Shown here one piece after another: positions 22,087 to 34,902 of a stretch of DNA of 64,000 nt. Where the stretch lies: NCBI GenBank assembly GCA_029339505.1, contig JAQISU010000036.1:4821001-4885000 (forward strand), read 5' to 3'. The notes below the pieces were generated by a model that saw only the letters and a list, made by a program, of their open reading frames with translations, was not told the DNA's origin and did no database searches. Position 1 is the first letter of the stretch. Each line of letters starts with the position of its first letter. Source of the DNA: Unio delphinus (taxonomy: Eukaryota > Mollusca > Bivalvia > Unionida > Unionidae). A program made the translations under genes and the position numbers.

Positions 22087-24964
22087 TTTCAAAGCTACAT
22101 TAACAATATTAAACACACAAACACATATTTGCTACTGGCTGTTTAGAAAGTTCACGTCGTTGTATTGATATGCATTGTTTGTAATTGACTTCATAGGTTT
22201 TATGTTGGTTGTTCGCTAAATTTAATTATTTCACCTGCAGCATCAAATATTTTTTTCAATTGCAGACTTGTTTATGAAACATCCACTTGGGTTTTAATAA
22301 ACCAATTCCTTTATATTAATGGTCAATTGCTGAATTACTAGCACCTAACACTAGGTTTCTTTTTATAGCAGATCTCACTATCCAAAATGTATGATAATTC
22401 GAAAGATTTTTATAATGGAATTAATCGCGTAATTATTTTTTCAACTGCAATATTCCTATGATATTTATAAGCTACATGCTTTATCAGTTTCAATTGTTGG
22501 TAACTCACCTAGTTTTGGTTCGTCCTGATTATCAATTCGGATATAAAGTTTGTCTTCAGGATCACAACAATTATATTAATGAAGATCTGTCCCTCCTGAC
22601 TATATATCCCATGGAGTTCCGGCATTAAATCTTAATATTAATTTAATATCACCTAGTTTTATTTATTATTCATTGAAATTATAAAGGGAATAGATTAAAC
22701 AATTGTGTAACACACTGTTCACACTTACCGTTAATTGCTGACCAGTTATTTGTTTTTTAATAGTTAATAGTGTATCTGCAATTAACAATCGCCATTGTCT
22801 ATTTATAAGCTGATTGTTTTCTATTTTAGTTTCAAATTGTATTCACGTTAATTAAATCAATATAATGCACACTTATGATTTACATATGAAATAAAGTTTA
22901 AATTAAGAATGTAGAGCACATGAAATACGTGGTTAGCTACACCATTCACAATAATCGCTATTCCATTCAGGTACCATTGCGTGAGAGTTATTGTGAAATA
23001 TGAAGATGGCCAATTGACGATTCAACAAGAAATTACTTAAATCATTGTAATATCTTTACAATTATAAAACTGCCTCACCATTTATATATCTCTCTCTTTT
23101 CTTGGAAAATACATGGAATGAAACGTAACACGACAGACGTAATGAAAGAGAGAGCGACACGTGCTAACTAACCAGCATCATCAATGAAATAGTACTACTT
23201 CATAGTACGAGTACCACGGAACCAAAATGTATACCAAATAATGTAAAAATGGTTTGCTAATTTGTTTCATTGATTACATAAACACTAGATAAATACAAAT
23301 GAATTTACACACGTACCATTACGGAGAAATATATTATATTACGTTACTACGCGTATGTTCGATTTCAATGTTTTTATCCAAACAAAAAACGTTTCCAGAT
23401 TTATGAGAAAACATACATACATACATACATACATACATACATACATACATACATACATACATACATACATACATACATACATACATACATACATACATAC
23501 ATACATACATACATACTGTTTTTGTAATCTTATATAATTTATGTTGTGACACATTGAGAGTGTTGTTGTCAGCTGTGGTAATATACAGTACCTTAGCAGC
23601 TTTTCCAAGGTGTTTATGGATGCAAGATAATTCACTCTCAGCGTTTGGTTTACAATACACTCTTGACTGTATTTTAAATGCCATGAACCAATCATGTGAT
23701 ATTTTTTGCTTCACAATTTTTGCAGAGCATGTTATGCGAGCTATTTTTGTACCTAATGCACTGGTCCATAATCGATATAAATAACATTATAACATATATA
23801 AAGGGGAAATTCGTACTCATTCATGTGCACTGTCATAACGTCTTAGGAATGACTCACTGATACACATTGATAAGAAACATGTTCTGATAACTCCCCAAAC
23901 ATAAACAAAAAGATTGATAAAGACAACAACTTCAAATGTAACACTTCGGACGTATTCATTAGACAGAGCAGGTTTAACAGGACTATTTAATCTTCCTTTT
24001 TGAACGCAATATTTATCACTTTCAGAATGCCGATCATAGTGACCATGACTTACGGATGTAACAGAAAAATTGAACAGCAGCCTAGTGTCGTAACATTTGA
24101 ATATATCAACATGATATGGACACCTGATGAAATGTATCAACAGCATGGCTAATAATAGTTGATCTAAAAGCATAATGATTGTGTTATTTATTTATACTCA
24201 AGCAGTGAAAATGAAAACGCTTTTCGCACAAATAGTAATATTGGAATATAATTTTAAAGTGGACCTATGATCGTATTTAACTCTTGTGGTCAATTACTGG
24301 ACAATAAAGATTTCCAATATTACAGTACCACTCCTACCGTGAGAGAAGAGTGTCAACTGTTTTGCTCATGTCAGCCTGACAAAACCTCCAAACAAGAGCT
24401 AAACTATCAGAGAGATCTGTTGATGAAGAATATGTAGCAGTCGAGACTCGTTCGTCAGATCAACACCACCAATGACCGCAGATGTGTAGCTACACACAGC
24501 TTAACTGTTCGATCAAATGAAAATGTACAATGATTGATTCGATGCACGATTTGTTTTATGACAACCCATTTCGATTAAAAATATGTCTACATTTAAAGCT
24601 GAAACTTAAAAAAACTAGATTTTGTACGGCTCATTTATTACATGAACCTATAAGTTAGTTGAACTGCTCTCATATGATCTGGAATTATTTAAGATGACGC
24701 AAAAAATAATCCAGCTGCCATAATAATATCACGCGGTTACTGTGACATTGGTCTAACTTGCTATACCATGTAGAAATAAATGGTCAAAATATAGAGTACG
24801 TATAAGATTTGTATCATATAGAACGAATACAAAAAGTATTTCATTATGTTCGCCTATCCCCAGGGCTGATGATTCCTCCTTAAAATGGACAACGTCTTAA
24901 AGACAAAGCCACATAAGTCATATACGATGTGAATGCAGTAAATTTGGAAAATAGAAAAAGTAAA
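22087..24964. other. AT-rich DNA, no gene recognised
   Basis: Contains the ACAT microsatellite at 23411-23517. An open frame of about 118 codons on the minus strand (23817-24173) has no recognisable domain and I do not call it. Confidence 0.35.
23411..23517. repeat. (ACAT)n microsatellite
   Basis: About 107 bp of pure ACAT tetranucleotide; gives spurious long open frames in several phases. Confidence 0.97.
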
Positions 24965-24969
24965 CAATG

Positions 24970-26429
24970 TGTCACAGAATTAGGCGAAAATTTGAACTGA
25001 TTTTTGTTGTACTTGAATCGCAAACGAAACTCACCATTTTCTTGATTACGTCGTACACGCATTACCTGGGGTGATTAAGTGGCGTGTAACGATTTGCATG
25101 TGCCAATTTGTAATTTACATGAAATCCGAAATACTCGTTTTACGTGGTGCACGGCAAGCTCGATGTGATTTATGTTCACCTATTGAGAGTATATAAGGCG
25201 AAGGATTTCTCATTATTATTGACGGGAACTAAAATATCTAATCGAAGGATAGATAACCTCGTCTTGCAAATCTCCAGCCAAAGGGTTGATTCCGTCGTTG
25301 ATTCCGTCGTTGATTCCGTCGCTGATTCCGTCGTTGATTCCGTCGTTGATACCGTAGAAGTACATCACTGATAGCGCATCTAATAACATCGTTGATACCG
25401 TCTCTGATACCGTAGCTGCTAACGTAGTTGTTACAATGTATCTGATACCGTAGCTGCTAATAACATCGTTGATACCGTAGCTGCTAATAACATCGTTGAT
25501 ACCGTAGCTGTTAACACATCTGATACCATCTTTTGATAAACGTCTTTGATATCGTCTGATTTGTTGTGGGACATCTATTGTTTGTTCTGGAACATCTCTG
25601 TATAAATATCTGAATGTGCTTGTGCCGTTAATTTGTGCAAACGGAATTGAAGTATCTGTCTGTGTGTCGAACTGTCTGTTCGTCAACATCTGTGTAACAT
25701 GTAAATATCCGGAAAGCTAGAAGTCCGAGTGTCGGAGCTGTCTTAGAGTTGTAAAACGTCCGGGTCGACATCTAGGGGAGTGAGGAACCGTTGGTTCGGG
25801 TAGATGTTGTATGCTGTCTGAACGTATAACTGTGGTGGATCCGTGTAGGGAAACGTCCGATAATAGTATTGGTCAACCCTCGGTTCTCGGGGAAACTGGG
25901 AGACGATTCAACTGTTGCTGAATCGTGCGGTTATACAGGGGAGACACATAGGTGTATTGAAATTGTGATATAATTTAATACATTGTTGTATTTGCATGTT
26001 TATGTCAGATCGCAATAATATTTCAAGTGATCACATAGATATCAATAAAAGCTAGCAACTTGATTGAATACAAGTATATGATCGTGCTAGTTATCGCAAT
26101 CCATCGTGCGATAGATAGTTTGTCGTTTGTGTTTATTTTTTTCGTAAATCATACTTGCATTTATTTAAATTTCGTAAAGGATTCTTGGATCTGTGTATAA
26201 TCCAAGAGATCCCTTTACATTTGTGATTCCTTTTGTATTGTTATTTAATTTGTTCATGTATTGTGAATGATTGTGAGTTTAATTGTGGGTTGAGTGCATG
26301 AATTATTGTGTTGTTACATCTGTATTTTTTTTCATTTATAATTTATTACATAAATTTATATTTTCTTTCACAAATTGTGTTTGTATTGTTCATTTAATCC
26401 ACCCTCCTCTCGGTAACAATTCTGTTACA
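24970..26429 (+). mobile_element. solo LTR of the gypsy family with intron-like deletion
   Basis: Runs TGTCACAG...CTGTTACA and is clearly the same LTR as in the array at 4433-14700. It is flanked by a perfect 5-bp duplication CAATG (24965-24969 and 26430-26434), the mark of integrase insertion, so the internal region was lost by LTR-LTR recombination. At 1460 bp it is shorter than the 1732-bp LTRs, mainly because the segment equivalent to 4748-4962 is absent (join after 25285) and minisatellite copy number differs. Confidence 0.92.
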
Positions 26430-26434
26430 CAATG

Positions 26435-27260
26435 CATGCTGATTGAATCCTAATGATTAACATAATTAACTGAAATCTCATTTACCACAAGGTGATGTAT
26501 TAAACGTGCATCTTAAACAATTAACATGGACATAGACTTTAATTCATTTCGATGGATACTGATTTTCGCAAAATATTTATATTAAGACAAATCATTGGCC
26601 AATTGATTAACAATATAAATAAAAGACTAAAGATGATATTTGTTTAAACTGGCAAACTGATATGAATGCATGTATTTCATTTGCAATGCTTGTTGGTAAA
26701 TCCTCATATTTTTAAAAATCCGCTTTGATGAAAATAATTGCTTAATTTGTTTACGCATTCAACTCAATTCTTTTGAAAGAGTTCTCATCATGTGACCATA
26801 ATGAAGATGATTTGACTTCAGCAGGAGTTGGAACCGATATATATATATATATATATATAATATTTGCCACAAATACAAATGAATTCTGAGATTAAAAAGG
26901 GCTTTTTGGGTTAAAATAGTTGTTTATGTTACCAGACGACTGCTGCGTGGACTACTTTTTTGAAAAAGAAACATTATGAGCAAATATATACTGCTCGGCA
27001 TTACAAAAGGAATTTTCTCTATTGTCGAACGTACTCTCATAAAATAAAGTGTACAGGTCACTATGGACATAGCCTTCATATCTTCATGAGATGTGTTAAC
27101 ATTTTGGAATGTTGATCAATTTCTTAGTTAAGGTGAACATATGTAATAACCGTTTCAGTTCATGAAATTGTGCAAATAAGCCTCAATGACTTATTCGTAG
27201 TCATTTCCGATACACTCCTTGACCAAATCATTGTCTTATAACATGGATATGCTGTAATTG

Positions 27261-27308
<48 letters not shown>

Positions 27309-30300
27309 GCATTGTACTCGTTCTTTCCTTTGAAATTTTTTCTATCTACACTTGTTTCCCCTTTTTCATGTTCGAATCTTAAAGTATTCCCAACTTTATA
27401 TCCGTCTTGTATTTAATTGCAAACAGTTCACTGTTATGCTCAAGCCTAAAACGTACTTAATAACCATATGAAAAGCATTTTCTGGCTACAAAACCTTTTT
27501 TGCTACGTTAATGAACCATTTTCTTCGGGAAGATCATGTTTTGCTAGATTAAGCTTATAGCACATTTTCAAGAGGTTTATCTTTAGAATTTGACACTTAT
27601 AAGTTCCACTTTAGATGACATTGTGAAAAGCTTGTTGATAGCATTAAAAAAAATATCATATATAAGATGTGAAATAATGCATAGGATGACGAATATTCTA
27701 GAAGAAATGGAAATTTCAAAGAACAGTGAGTTCTGAAATATTTCATTGGAATTGCTATTCTAGACAAATAAACACATTTTATTTCAGAGTCTATACTTTT
27801 AAAAGAAGTAACAGAAAAGATTGAAAGACAATGAACTTTGTACTATTTAATACATATTTTATTTCCTATAACAAAAAGTTAACAACTGAAAAGACAAATT
27901 ACGGTATTGCATTGTACATCCCAAACAAATGCAATAATTACAAACACATTTCCAAATAACATGTTATGAATAAAACTTGGTACAAATCTTAAACAATTTC
28001 CAAACCTAAAAACGATGAGGTGTTTGCTATAGCTTATTTTGTACTGATGTGTCAACATTCCTTTCCCGAATCACTGTAATACAATTCAAGATTTGACTTC
28101 ACTCTGAATTCCAGTTAATATCTTTATTGAAATATTTTTAAAAATACTTTTGCATTCAATAATTTGAACACAAAATAATTTCGTCGCAAAACTACTGGTA
28201 ACTACATATACTACGCAACTTGAAAGTGCTAGAAGTTAGAGCAGTATTGATAAAGTCTTCCTAATGAAAAGAGTATTTAATTCGATACGTGATATCATGT
28301 GATTTTAACTATTTTCTCTAAGAACGCAGAGCACTATCCAATAAAAAGAACCTTCCAGACTTATCTTGATGTTTACATAAGGAAAACTATAACCTGAAAA
28401 TTTTACTTGGGAAAGGTCATAACCTTGACCAAAATTAAACATTTGTGCGTATTATATTGATACCGCTACTGATATTAAGAACATATACTTGTTTTATCCT
28501 TGCACATGTTTATAGGATATTATGCGCCCTGAGTAAATATACAGAGATTCAGTTTTGGTGCCATCTAGAAATTTTGAAGAAAAGTATCAAAACCATGACA
28601 TTATCCAGCACAGAAAACATCCATAAAGTCACAAACTTTCATGTAATAATTTCTGATTCTCAAATGGCACTATATTCCTATAAGTTTGATAAGTAAGTAT
28701 GAAAATATTACTTGTATAATTATGACATTAATTGTGCATATTAAAACTCACTAAAGAGACTACTGGATTAAAGTAGTAATTATAGTATGTAATACAGAAG
28801 ATACCCACCAAATGATAAACTCAAATGTAGAAAATTTGTTATTACCTAGACCAAAATCAGCTCACTTTAAAGCTTAAATCCGAAGTGACCGAAGAGGGGG
28901 AGGAAGGATGAGGCGCGGAGCAAGAAAATGAGTGGGACGAGGAAGAAGACATGCAGTGCGGCCTGAAAAACAGAGATGACCAAGCTCTACACATAGTTTA
29001 GACAAGGCAGACAAGAATGAGGGTAATTATGTATTTATATCTGACAAAACAAGTATTGATACACATTGAAAAATGTTTGATACTTGGTAAAGACTTTAAA
29101 TTAAATATATACATGTGGGAAGTGTTTTGTCATAACGTACACAATGCATACTTCTATTGAATGATTTTTTTACCAAACAATGTATGTTTAAACTGCTTTA
29201 CATTTTGTTGAAACTCACCACCCCTCCCCACTTTGATTTAATTAGAAACACCATGCAAATATACCATTGAAAACACTGAGGCCACCTCATTTATATGGCT
29301 GCCTTATATAATACATGTCATATATTTTGTCTATGATACTTACTGATACAATGGAGCTATTTGTTTAGGAGTTCAAGTAACCATATGTAGCAAATTATAG
29401 AGTGAAGTAAATACATGCTTGTAGTGCAATTTTAAATTCCTGTGATAATTAAAATATAAACTAGCTAAATCATTTCATATATAGTTAGAAGTAATCTATG
29501 CTAGTTACATACACAACAAATCGTTGATACCGTCAAGGTCAGCCAGTCCATTTTCCAATTTAAGTAATACATTTATAATTTTTTTTTAGACCTAATAAAA
29601 TTCATATATCTTTTTAAGCCTTGTAAAATAAATGATTATGCTTTAATTCTCCTGTTTTAAATATGATGCATTCCAACATATTTCAAGATAATATTATGAA
29701 TGCACTGTAATTATAAACATACAAACTTAAGAATGCAAAAATGTTTTATTTGCGCTGATTTTCAAATCACTTGAAGGCTTGCAATAAACATAATTTTTAA
29801 TATTTCATATTTGATATAACCTTTCAGGTACGAATTTTAATTGCCCTGTCTAATTTGCGTTCAGTTAAGCCTGAATACTGTAAATTATTTCTAAAATAAC
29901 ACATTTTCTTAATGTAATGACAGTTTTGAAACTGTTTAAATTCTTTCAATAACTTATGTATTTATTGAGCATGTTATTGTATGTACAAAATATGTATCAC
30001 AAAATGTGTGAATAACTTGACAGGTATGTGAATTTTACAGAAAACCTCTTTCACTATACATGATATGTGTAACATCTCATTATGAATATGTAACTTGCAC
30101 TTTTGTACTGATAAAATAAAATACTACATCCATGTATACATATAATTACAACTTTGGTAGTTACTTTTACAATACAACAATTGCGGTCATTTTTATTTCC
30201 GAGGTGGACTTGCAAAGATAGAAAAATTTTGTAAATGCATGATTGTTGTAAATGTTGAAATTTTGATTTTAGTTTTCAAGCTTGTAGTACAACTTACATA

Positions 30301-30470
30301 TGTGTATTCAGTATACTTAAAATCTGAAACCGATTCCAGGAGATCATAACAAATTTTGAGCCAGACCGGATGATGCAATGTTTTATACAGATGATGCAGT
30401 CCCACCCAAGCCTGCTTTTAATAAATTGGAGCCATGATCAAAATAGGGTGGTGGTTATCACCCATCCCCC
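26435..30470. other. AT-rich DNA, no gene recognised
   Basis: Contains an AT repeat (26837-26859) and a CT repeat (27264-27305). A purine-rich, less AT-rich patch at about 28880-29020 could be coding or UTR but gives no family. Confidence 0.35.
27264..27305. repeat. (CT)n microsatellite
   Basis: About 42 bp of pure CT repeat. Confidence 0.95.
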
Positions 30471-30590
30471 GATAGAGGATTGCCAGATTGGTGTGTGTGT
30501 GGAAAATGTAGGGAGATGCCCACTGACCTGGAAAAGATTCGTTGTGAGAGACAGCACAGTATATCACTTTTGTCGGTAATGGATACGTAA
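30471..30590 (+). pseudogene. P2X7-C-terminal-like cysteine motif fragment
   Basis: One plus-strand frame reads DWCVCGKCREMPTDLEK followed by a Cys, the spacing of the zinc-binding P2X7-receptor-C-terminal-like domain that is common as short stand-alone proteins and repeats in invertebrate genomes. The usual second cysteine of the following CC pair is Arg here, and after about 12 more residues the frame ends at TAA (30588-30590) without the rest of the domain. I see no start codon close by. It could be an exon of a divergent gene, but a degraded fragment is more likely. Confidence 0.4.
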
Positions 30591-31054
30591 ACATTTGTTT
30601 ATAATGCTCATTTTTGCCTAATGCATTATTATTTATATTCTTCAGAGTTTATTTAACGTATAAGTTTTCATGAATTTTAGCGAGACTTCTTACAAAATGA
30701 AGCATGCTTGGATTATTTCTTTGCAGTCACTTTGAATGCATTTTAAAATTGTAAGCCATTCAAAAACAAACACAGAGATGCAAACATAAGCAAATGATAA
30801 GGGGATGTTTTATTTATTTCACAATTTATACTCATCATGAAGAATCTATTCATTACATGGTTTCAATATAGGCATGAGATCAACATTTTACTGGATCAAT
30901 TCAACATTAAACATTATTATTTGTTCAAATGTTTACATGAAAATGTTGTTAAACTTGTATGCAAGTTCCCTTGGCGAATTTACAAAATCTGTCTCACAAA
31001 GAGAACTCACATTTCAGTGTCTGATGCCAGTCCTAACTCTTCCATTAATGCTCA

Positions 31055-31192
31055 TCATTGAAAAAACTGGTCCCTATGACGAATCAATGATAAGTCCCGT
31101 TCGGTCTCTCTGACAGTTTTTTGACGTTTTTTCTCCGAAAGCAACAATCGCGGTTGACATTTACGTGTTAGACTGTCTCGCGTGTTCGCCAT
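31055..31192 (-). CDS. candidate first exon / short protein of a minus-strand gene
   Basis: A 45-codon minus-strand frame begins with ATG in a strong context (AAAATGGCG) at complement 31190-31192 and is rich in Arg, Lys and Gln (MANTRDSLTRKCQPRLLL...). It lies directly below a CpG-rich, promoter-like stretch. A possible donor GTAAAT lies after nine codons, so the exon may be shorter. I do not recognise the protein. The call rests on the combination of promoter elements, start context and local composition in otherwise AT-rich DNA. Confidence 0.3.
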   Translation of the reverse strand: MANTRDSLTRKCQPRLLLSEKKRQKTVRETERDLSLIRHRDQFFQ

Positions 31193-31335
31193 TTTTGTTT
31201 ATAGGAGGTATTCAATTAGAATCACGTTACTTATAACCCGCCCACTGGACGAAGATTACGTAAAGGTTGTTATGGTCACGTGCGGCTTCCGAAACATTTC
31301 GTGAAATACAAGTTTCACTAAAAGCGGGCCCCCAC
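31193..31335 (-). promoter_or_regulatory. putative CpG-rich promoter
   Basis: Unlike its surroundings this block holds several CpGs, a GC box (CCCGCCC on the plus strand, near 31240), a palindromic TTACGTAA bZIP-type site (near 31257-31264) and a CACGTG E-box (near 31275-31281), with a TATAA-like element beside the GC box. The arrangement suits a promoter firing on the minus strand toward the ATG at 31192. Confidence 0.35.
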
Positions 31336-32120
31336 AAAAATTATTTTTCTCTCATTTATTTATCAATTAATTAATTGAATCTTTAGAAAATCCAGGTTTA
31401 TGTGAATTGTTTCAGCTGATTAGTCGACACACTCATTAGTTACATCATCTGTGACATTCACAAAATTACAGACACTCTGTCCCATTGTGCCTTTATTCCG
31501 TAACATAAACATAATAATTTAGCTATGTATTTTTATCTTTACAGACACTTAAATAAACCTTTAATCAGGTCAAGCAGAAATGAAAGTGTAACGGACAAGG
31601 TCATGTCAAGCAAATAATGTGTCATTACAATAGCATACAATGAAACAAAAAAGAAATTACCCGACGGAACAAACAAGAGAATCGTGTTGTATGAACAAAA
31701 TATTCATATCATATTTAATAATAATATGTATATATTATTCTACTAGTTACGGCTTAATTGGCATCAAACAAAAACTTTAAACTCAAACTTTGTTAAAACG
31801 GGCATTATTTTGCTAATGTCGAACTTTTGATTTCCGTGTCTCTTCGATGTATTCCACGTTGCTTTTGTTATTCTACCGTAGAGTTGGAAGATTACCATCT
31901 CGTATAGCTTCTGTGACTATGAAAATGACTGTTTAAGTCAGTTGGTCACTAGATTGATCATCATCATCATCGACATCATCATAATCATCATTATCATCAG
32001 TCTGTCGACCAAGTGTGGTCGTCGAGTCACTGGGTTGAACAGCATCTGAAGGAATTTGACTACTGCAACTCATTCCAATAAATAATTGGATAAAGATGAT
32101 TGGTTCCACTTCTTTTCATG
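31336..32120. other. AT-rich DNA, short CAT/ATC repeat, no gene seen
   Basis: An imperfect ATC trinucleotide run lies at about 31956-32000; nothing else recognised. Confidence 0.4.
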
Positions 32121-32124
32121 CTTG

Positions 32125-33960
32125 CTGAAATTAAAATGATAACACACGACTTCATGACAATCATGACAACAGCTGCCAACAAGATCATTGACCTCCATTG
32201 CCCAAATACAATCGCTGGTTTACAAAAGAGATTCTGAGTTAGTGAGATTTCCCGAGACCTTAAAAAATCCCAGACATACTACTGGGGCAATGGAGTACCG
32301 ACAAAAAGCACAAGAATATTAGAGAAACAAACATTTGATTGGACAAACGTGAAAAGTAACAGAGACCCTCTTATAAAGAATACCAGCACACAAGCATTCT
32401 GAAAACTGAAAGACCTCAACAGACATAAGCATCCAAGATTGAATATGATTCAAAACGAACATTAGATATGCCTAACATAAGCAATTTATATTGCTGAAAG
32501 ATGAGGTAAGTATTGAAGATAACTATACAACCGTAGAGGTGACATGAAACTAAGAGATGTTTGACATTTTAAACTTCACAAATGATGCTGATTTTCCAAT
32601 TCGTAAAAACGAGGTTTAGTCAGCAAAAAGAACACTGAAAAATGGCAAGACAGCTCGAGTAGACAAAATTCTAGCTGAATGTATCAATTATCGGGGTGAT
32701 GAAACCGTTTTAAAGCAACTAACAAAATCAGCAACACAAGCTGGTAGACATTGCCCAACTCATTGGACCCGATAGCTGATTATAACAATCCACCAAAACG
32801 CTACGATATTAAGGTGATGCTTTATATCATCTTTAAAAGATTGGAACTACAAGCAGAAGCTATAATTGCTGAAGAACATAAACTGTTCCGAAGTGAAGGA
32901 AGTATAACTTGACAAATATTGCTTTTCAGTTTTCTGCGTCAAAAATACTCGTAACATCAAAAATAATTAGTATCATTTGTTCATATATTTCAAAACGGAA
33001 TTTGACAACCGAGTGTGGCATGAATTATTATAGTCCATAATGAGAAGGGAAAACATGGTTCAAACTTTCATCAAATCCATGAAGCAGCTGTACAACAAGA
33101 CTAACATTGCAGTAATTGTTCAAGGTTATGTGAGGCACTTGTTACAGACAAAGGTCAGAGCACGTCATGTTGCCTATTGCCACTCATGCTTTTCAACACT
33201 TACTTAGAGAAAAACCATGAGCGAAAGACTGGAAAACCACTGTTGGACAGTCAGCATTCGACGGCGTAAATCACCAACCTCCGATTTGCAAACGACATCC
33301 ATGTGTTGGCGTGCAGTGAAGACGAATGTGCTACCTTAGGGAAGAATCTGTATGAAACATCTTCCAGTTTAGACATGGAGATAAGCGCTGAGAAGACAAT
33401 GATGATGACAAATATTGGCTAACAAATCTTAGCCTAGATTACAGTCAGAGAACCGAAACTGAAAACACTGAGCCAGATATATTAGTTATATGATAACCAG
33501 AGTGAGAAACGTCATCAATTTTGTCACGATAGGCACAACGAACGGCAGATGTTCAAGGCTAGGACCCATCTGAAGACACATGAATATATGTCTCAAAATT
33601 ATACTCAGACTATTGAGAGCACTAGTTGTCTCAATTTGTTTGTGCTCATCTGAGACCGGGACCCAGACAGCAGAATTACAACAAAGAATCCAGGTACTTG
33701 TAATGACAGCCTACATAACAATCCTTGGCATCTCTTAGTTCGACCACATCACAAATAAAGAAGTGTCTGTCACCATCCGACGCTTCTATGTCGTCATCAT
33801 TGCGATCGGTAGTTGGAATATATGCAAGGATAATTGTGATTTTATAGGGAGATCTTTCGAGACGAACAGAATCTATTCTGCTAGATACCTTCGGCGGTCA
33901 AGTACAGATCCCTTGATTACTTTATTTACAATGCTACTTACTCCATTCATAGATTATTCT
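32125..33960 (+). pseudogene. decayed LINE (non-LTR retrotransposon) reverse-transcriptase region
   Basis: Broken plus-strand frames carry reverse-transcriptase landmarks in order: an ARVDKILAE segment (about 32650), LQAEAIIAEEH (about 32845-32880), a VWHEL segment (about 33012), a fingers/palm stretch around 33060-33110, the palm catalytic box as RFANDIHVLA (about 33280-33310; normally FADD, here the first Asp is Asn), ISAEKTMMMT (about 33385) and a carboxyl part with LRALVVSICLCS (about 33620) and ILGIS (about 33722). Stops and frameshifts are frequent. It resembles the I/Jockey-type LINEs common in molluscs; the exact clade is uncertain. Confidence 0.75.
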
Positions 33961-34344
33961 TGACTATACAGGATATATGCCCATCTTTAGTTTGGTGTTC
34001 TCCATGGGACTTCTATCTGACTTCACAACTGCGTATATTATATAACCCACAAAATGATACAATTGAAACAATGTTTGTAACGAAAAAAAAACAAAATTTT
34101 AAAAGTGATTTATATCCAAAGTGACTTAGATTGATATATTATTAACATGCATACAACTGCGATATTTACGTTCAATCTTATTTGCTTAAAACATATGCTA
34201 TTTTGTCACATTGACGCTTCAGAAGAATTGACTTCATGCTAAAATATTTCCTCATGTATTAACATACATCATATTAGTATAGGCTAATAGGGTAATTTTA
34301 CTACAGCTGGTGTGATAAATGTCATACAGATTCATCTCAAATTC

Positions 34345-34445
<101 letters not shown>

Positions 34446-34838
34446 GATGTGTATACAACTTGCTTGTTCAATTTAAATGTTGTTTAGAACATTTGTTTAA
34501 AAGAATAAAATAACCTAACATGTCGATAACAAAAATGTTAATGGAGAACATATACACTCAATTAGACATAGTGTAAGCCTTGTTTCATCTGAGATATCAT
34601 GATAAAGATAACTGACCTATATTTTAGACAAAGTGTTTTGATATGAATGCCACTTAGCATGTAAAAATGTGCGATAAATTATATTATCCGAATGAACTAA
34701 AACAAATGAACACAATTAACATTTTCATGACATATAAGCTAATTTGTTTATAATGGATAGATGTGTTGTGAGTACGTTGAAGGAGTAAATAAATTAATTT
34801 ATGTGTATACATGCATACCTCTACAGTTGTTGTTGATG

Positions 34839-34851
34839 TTATTATTATTTA

Positions 34852-34902
<51 letters not shown>
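34839..34902. repeat. (ATT)n microsatellite
   Basis: About 64 bp of ATT repeat. Confidence 0.95.
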
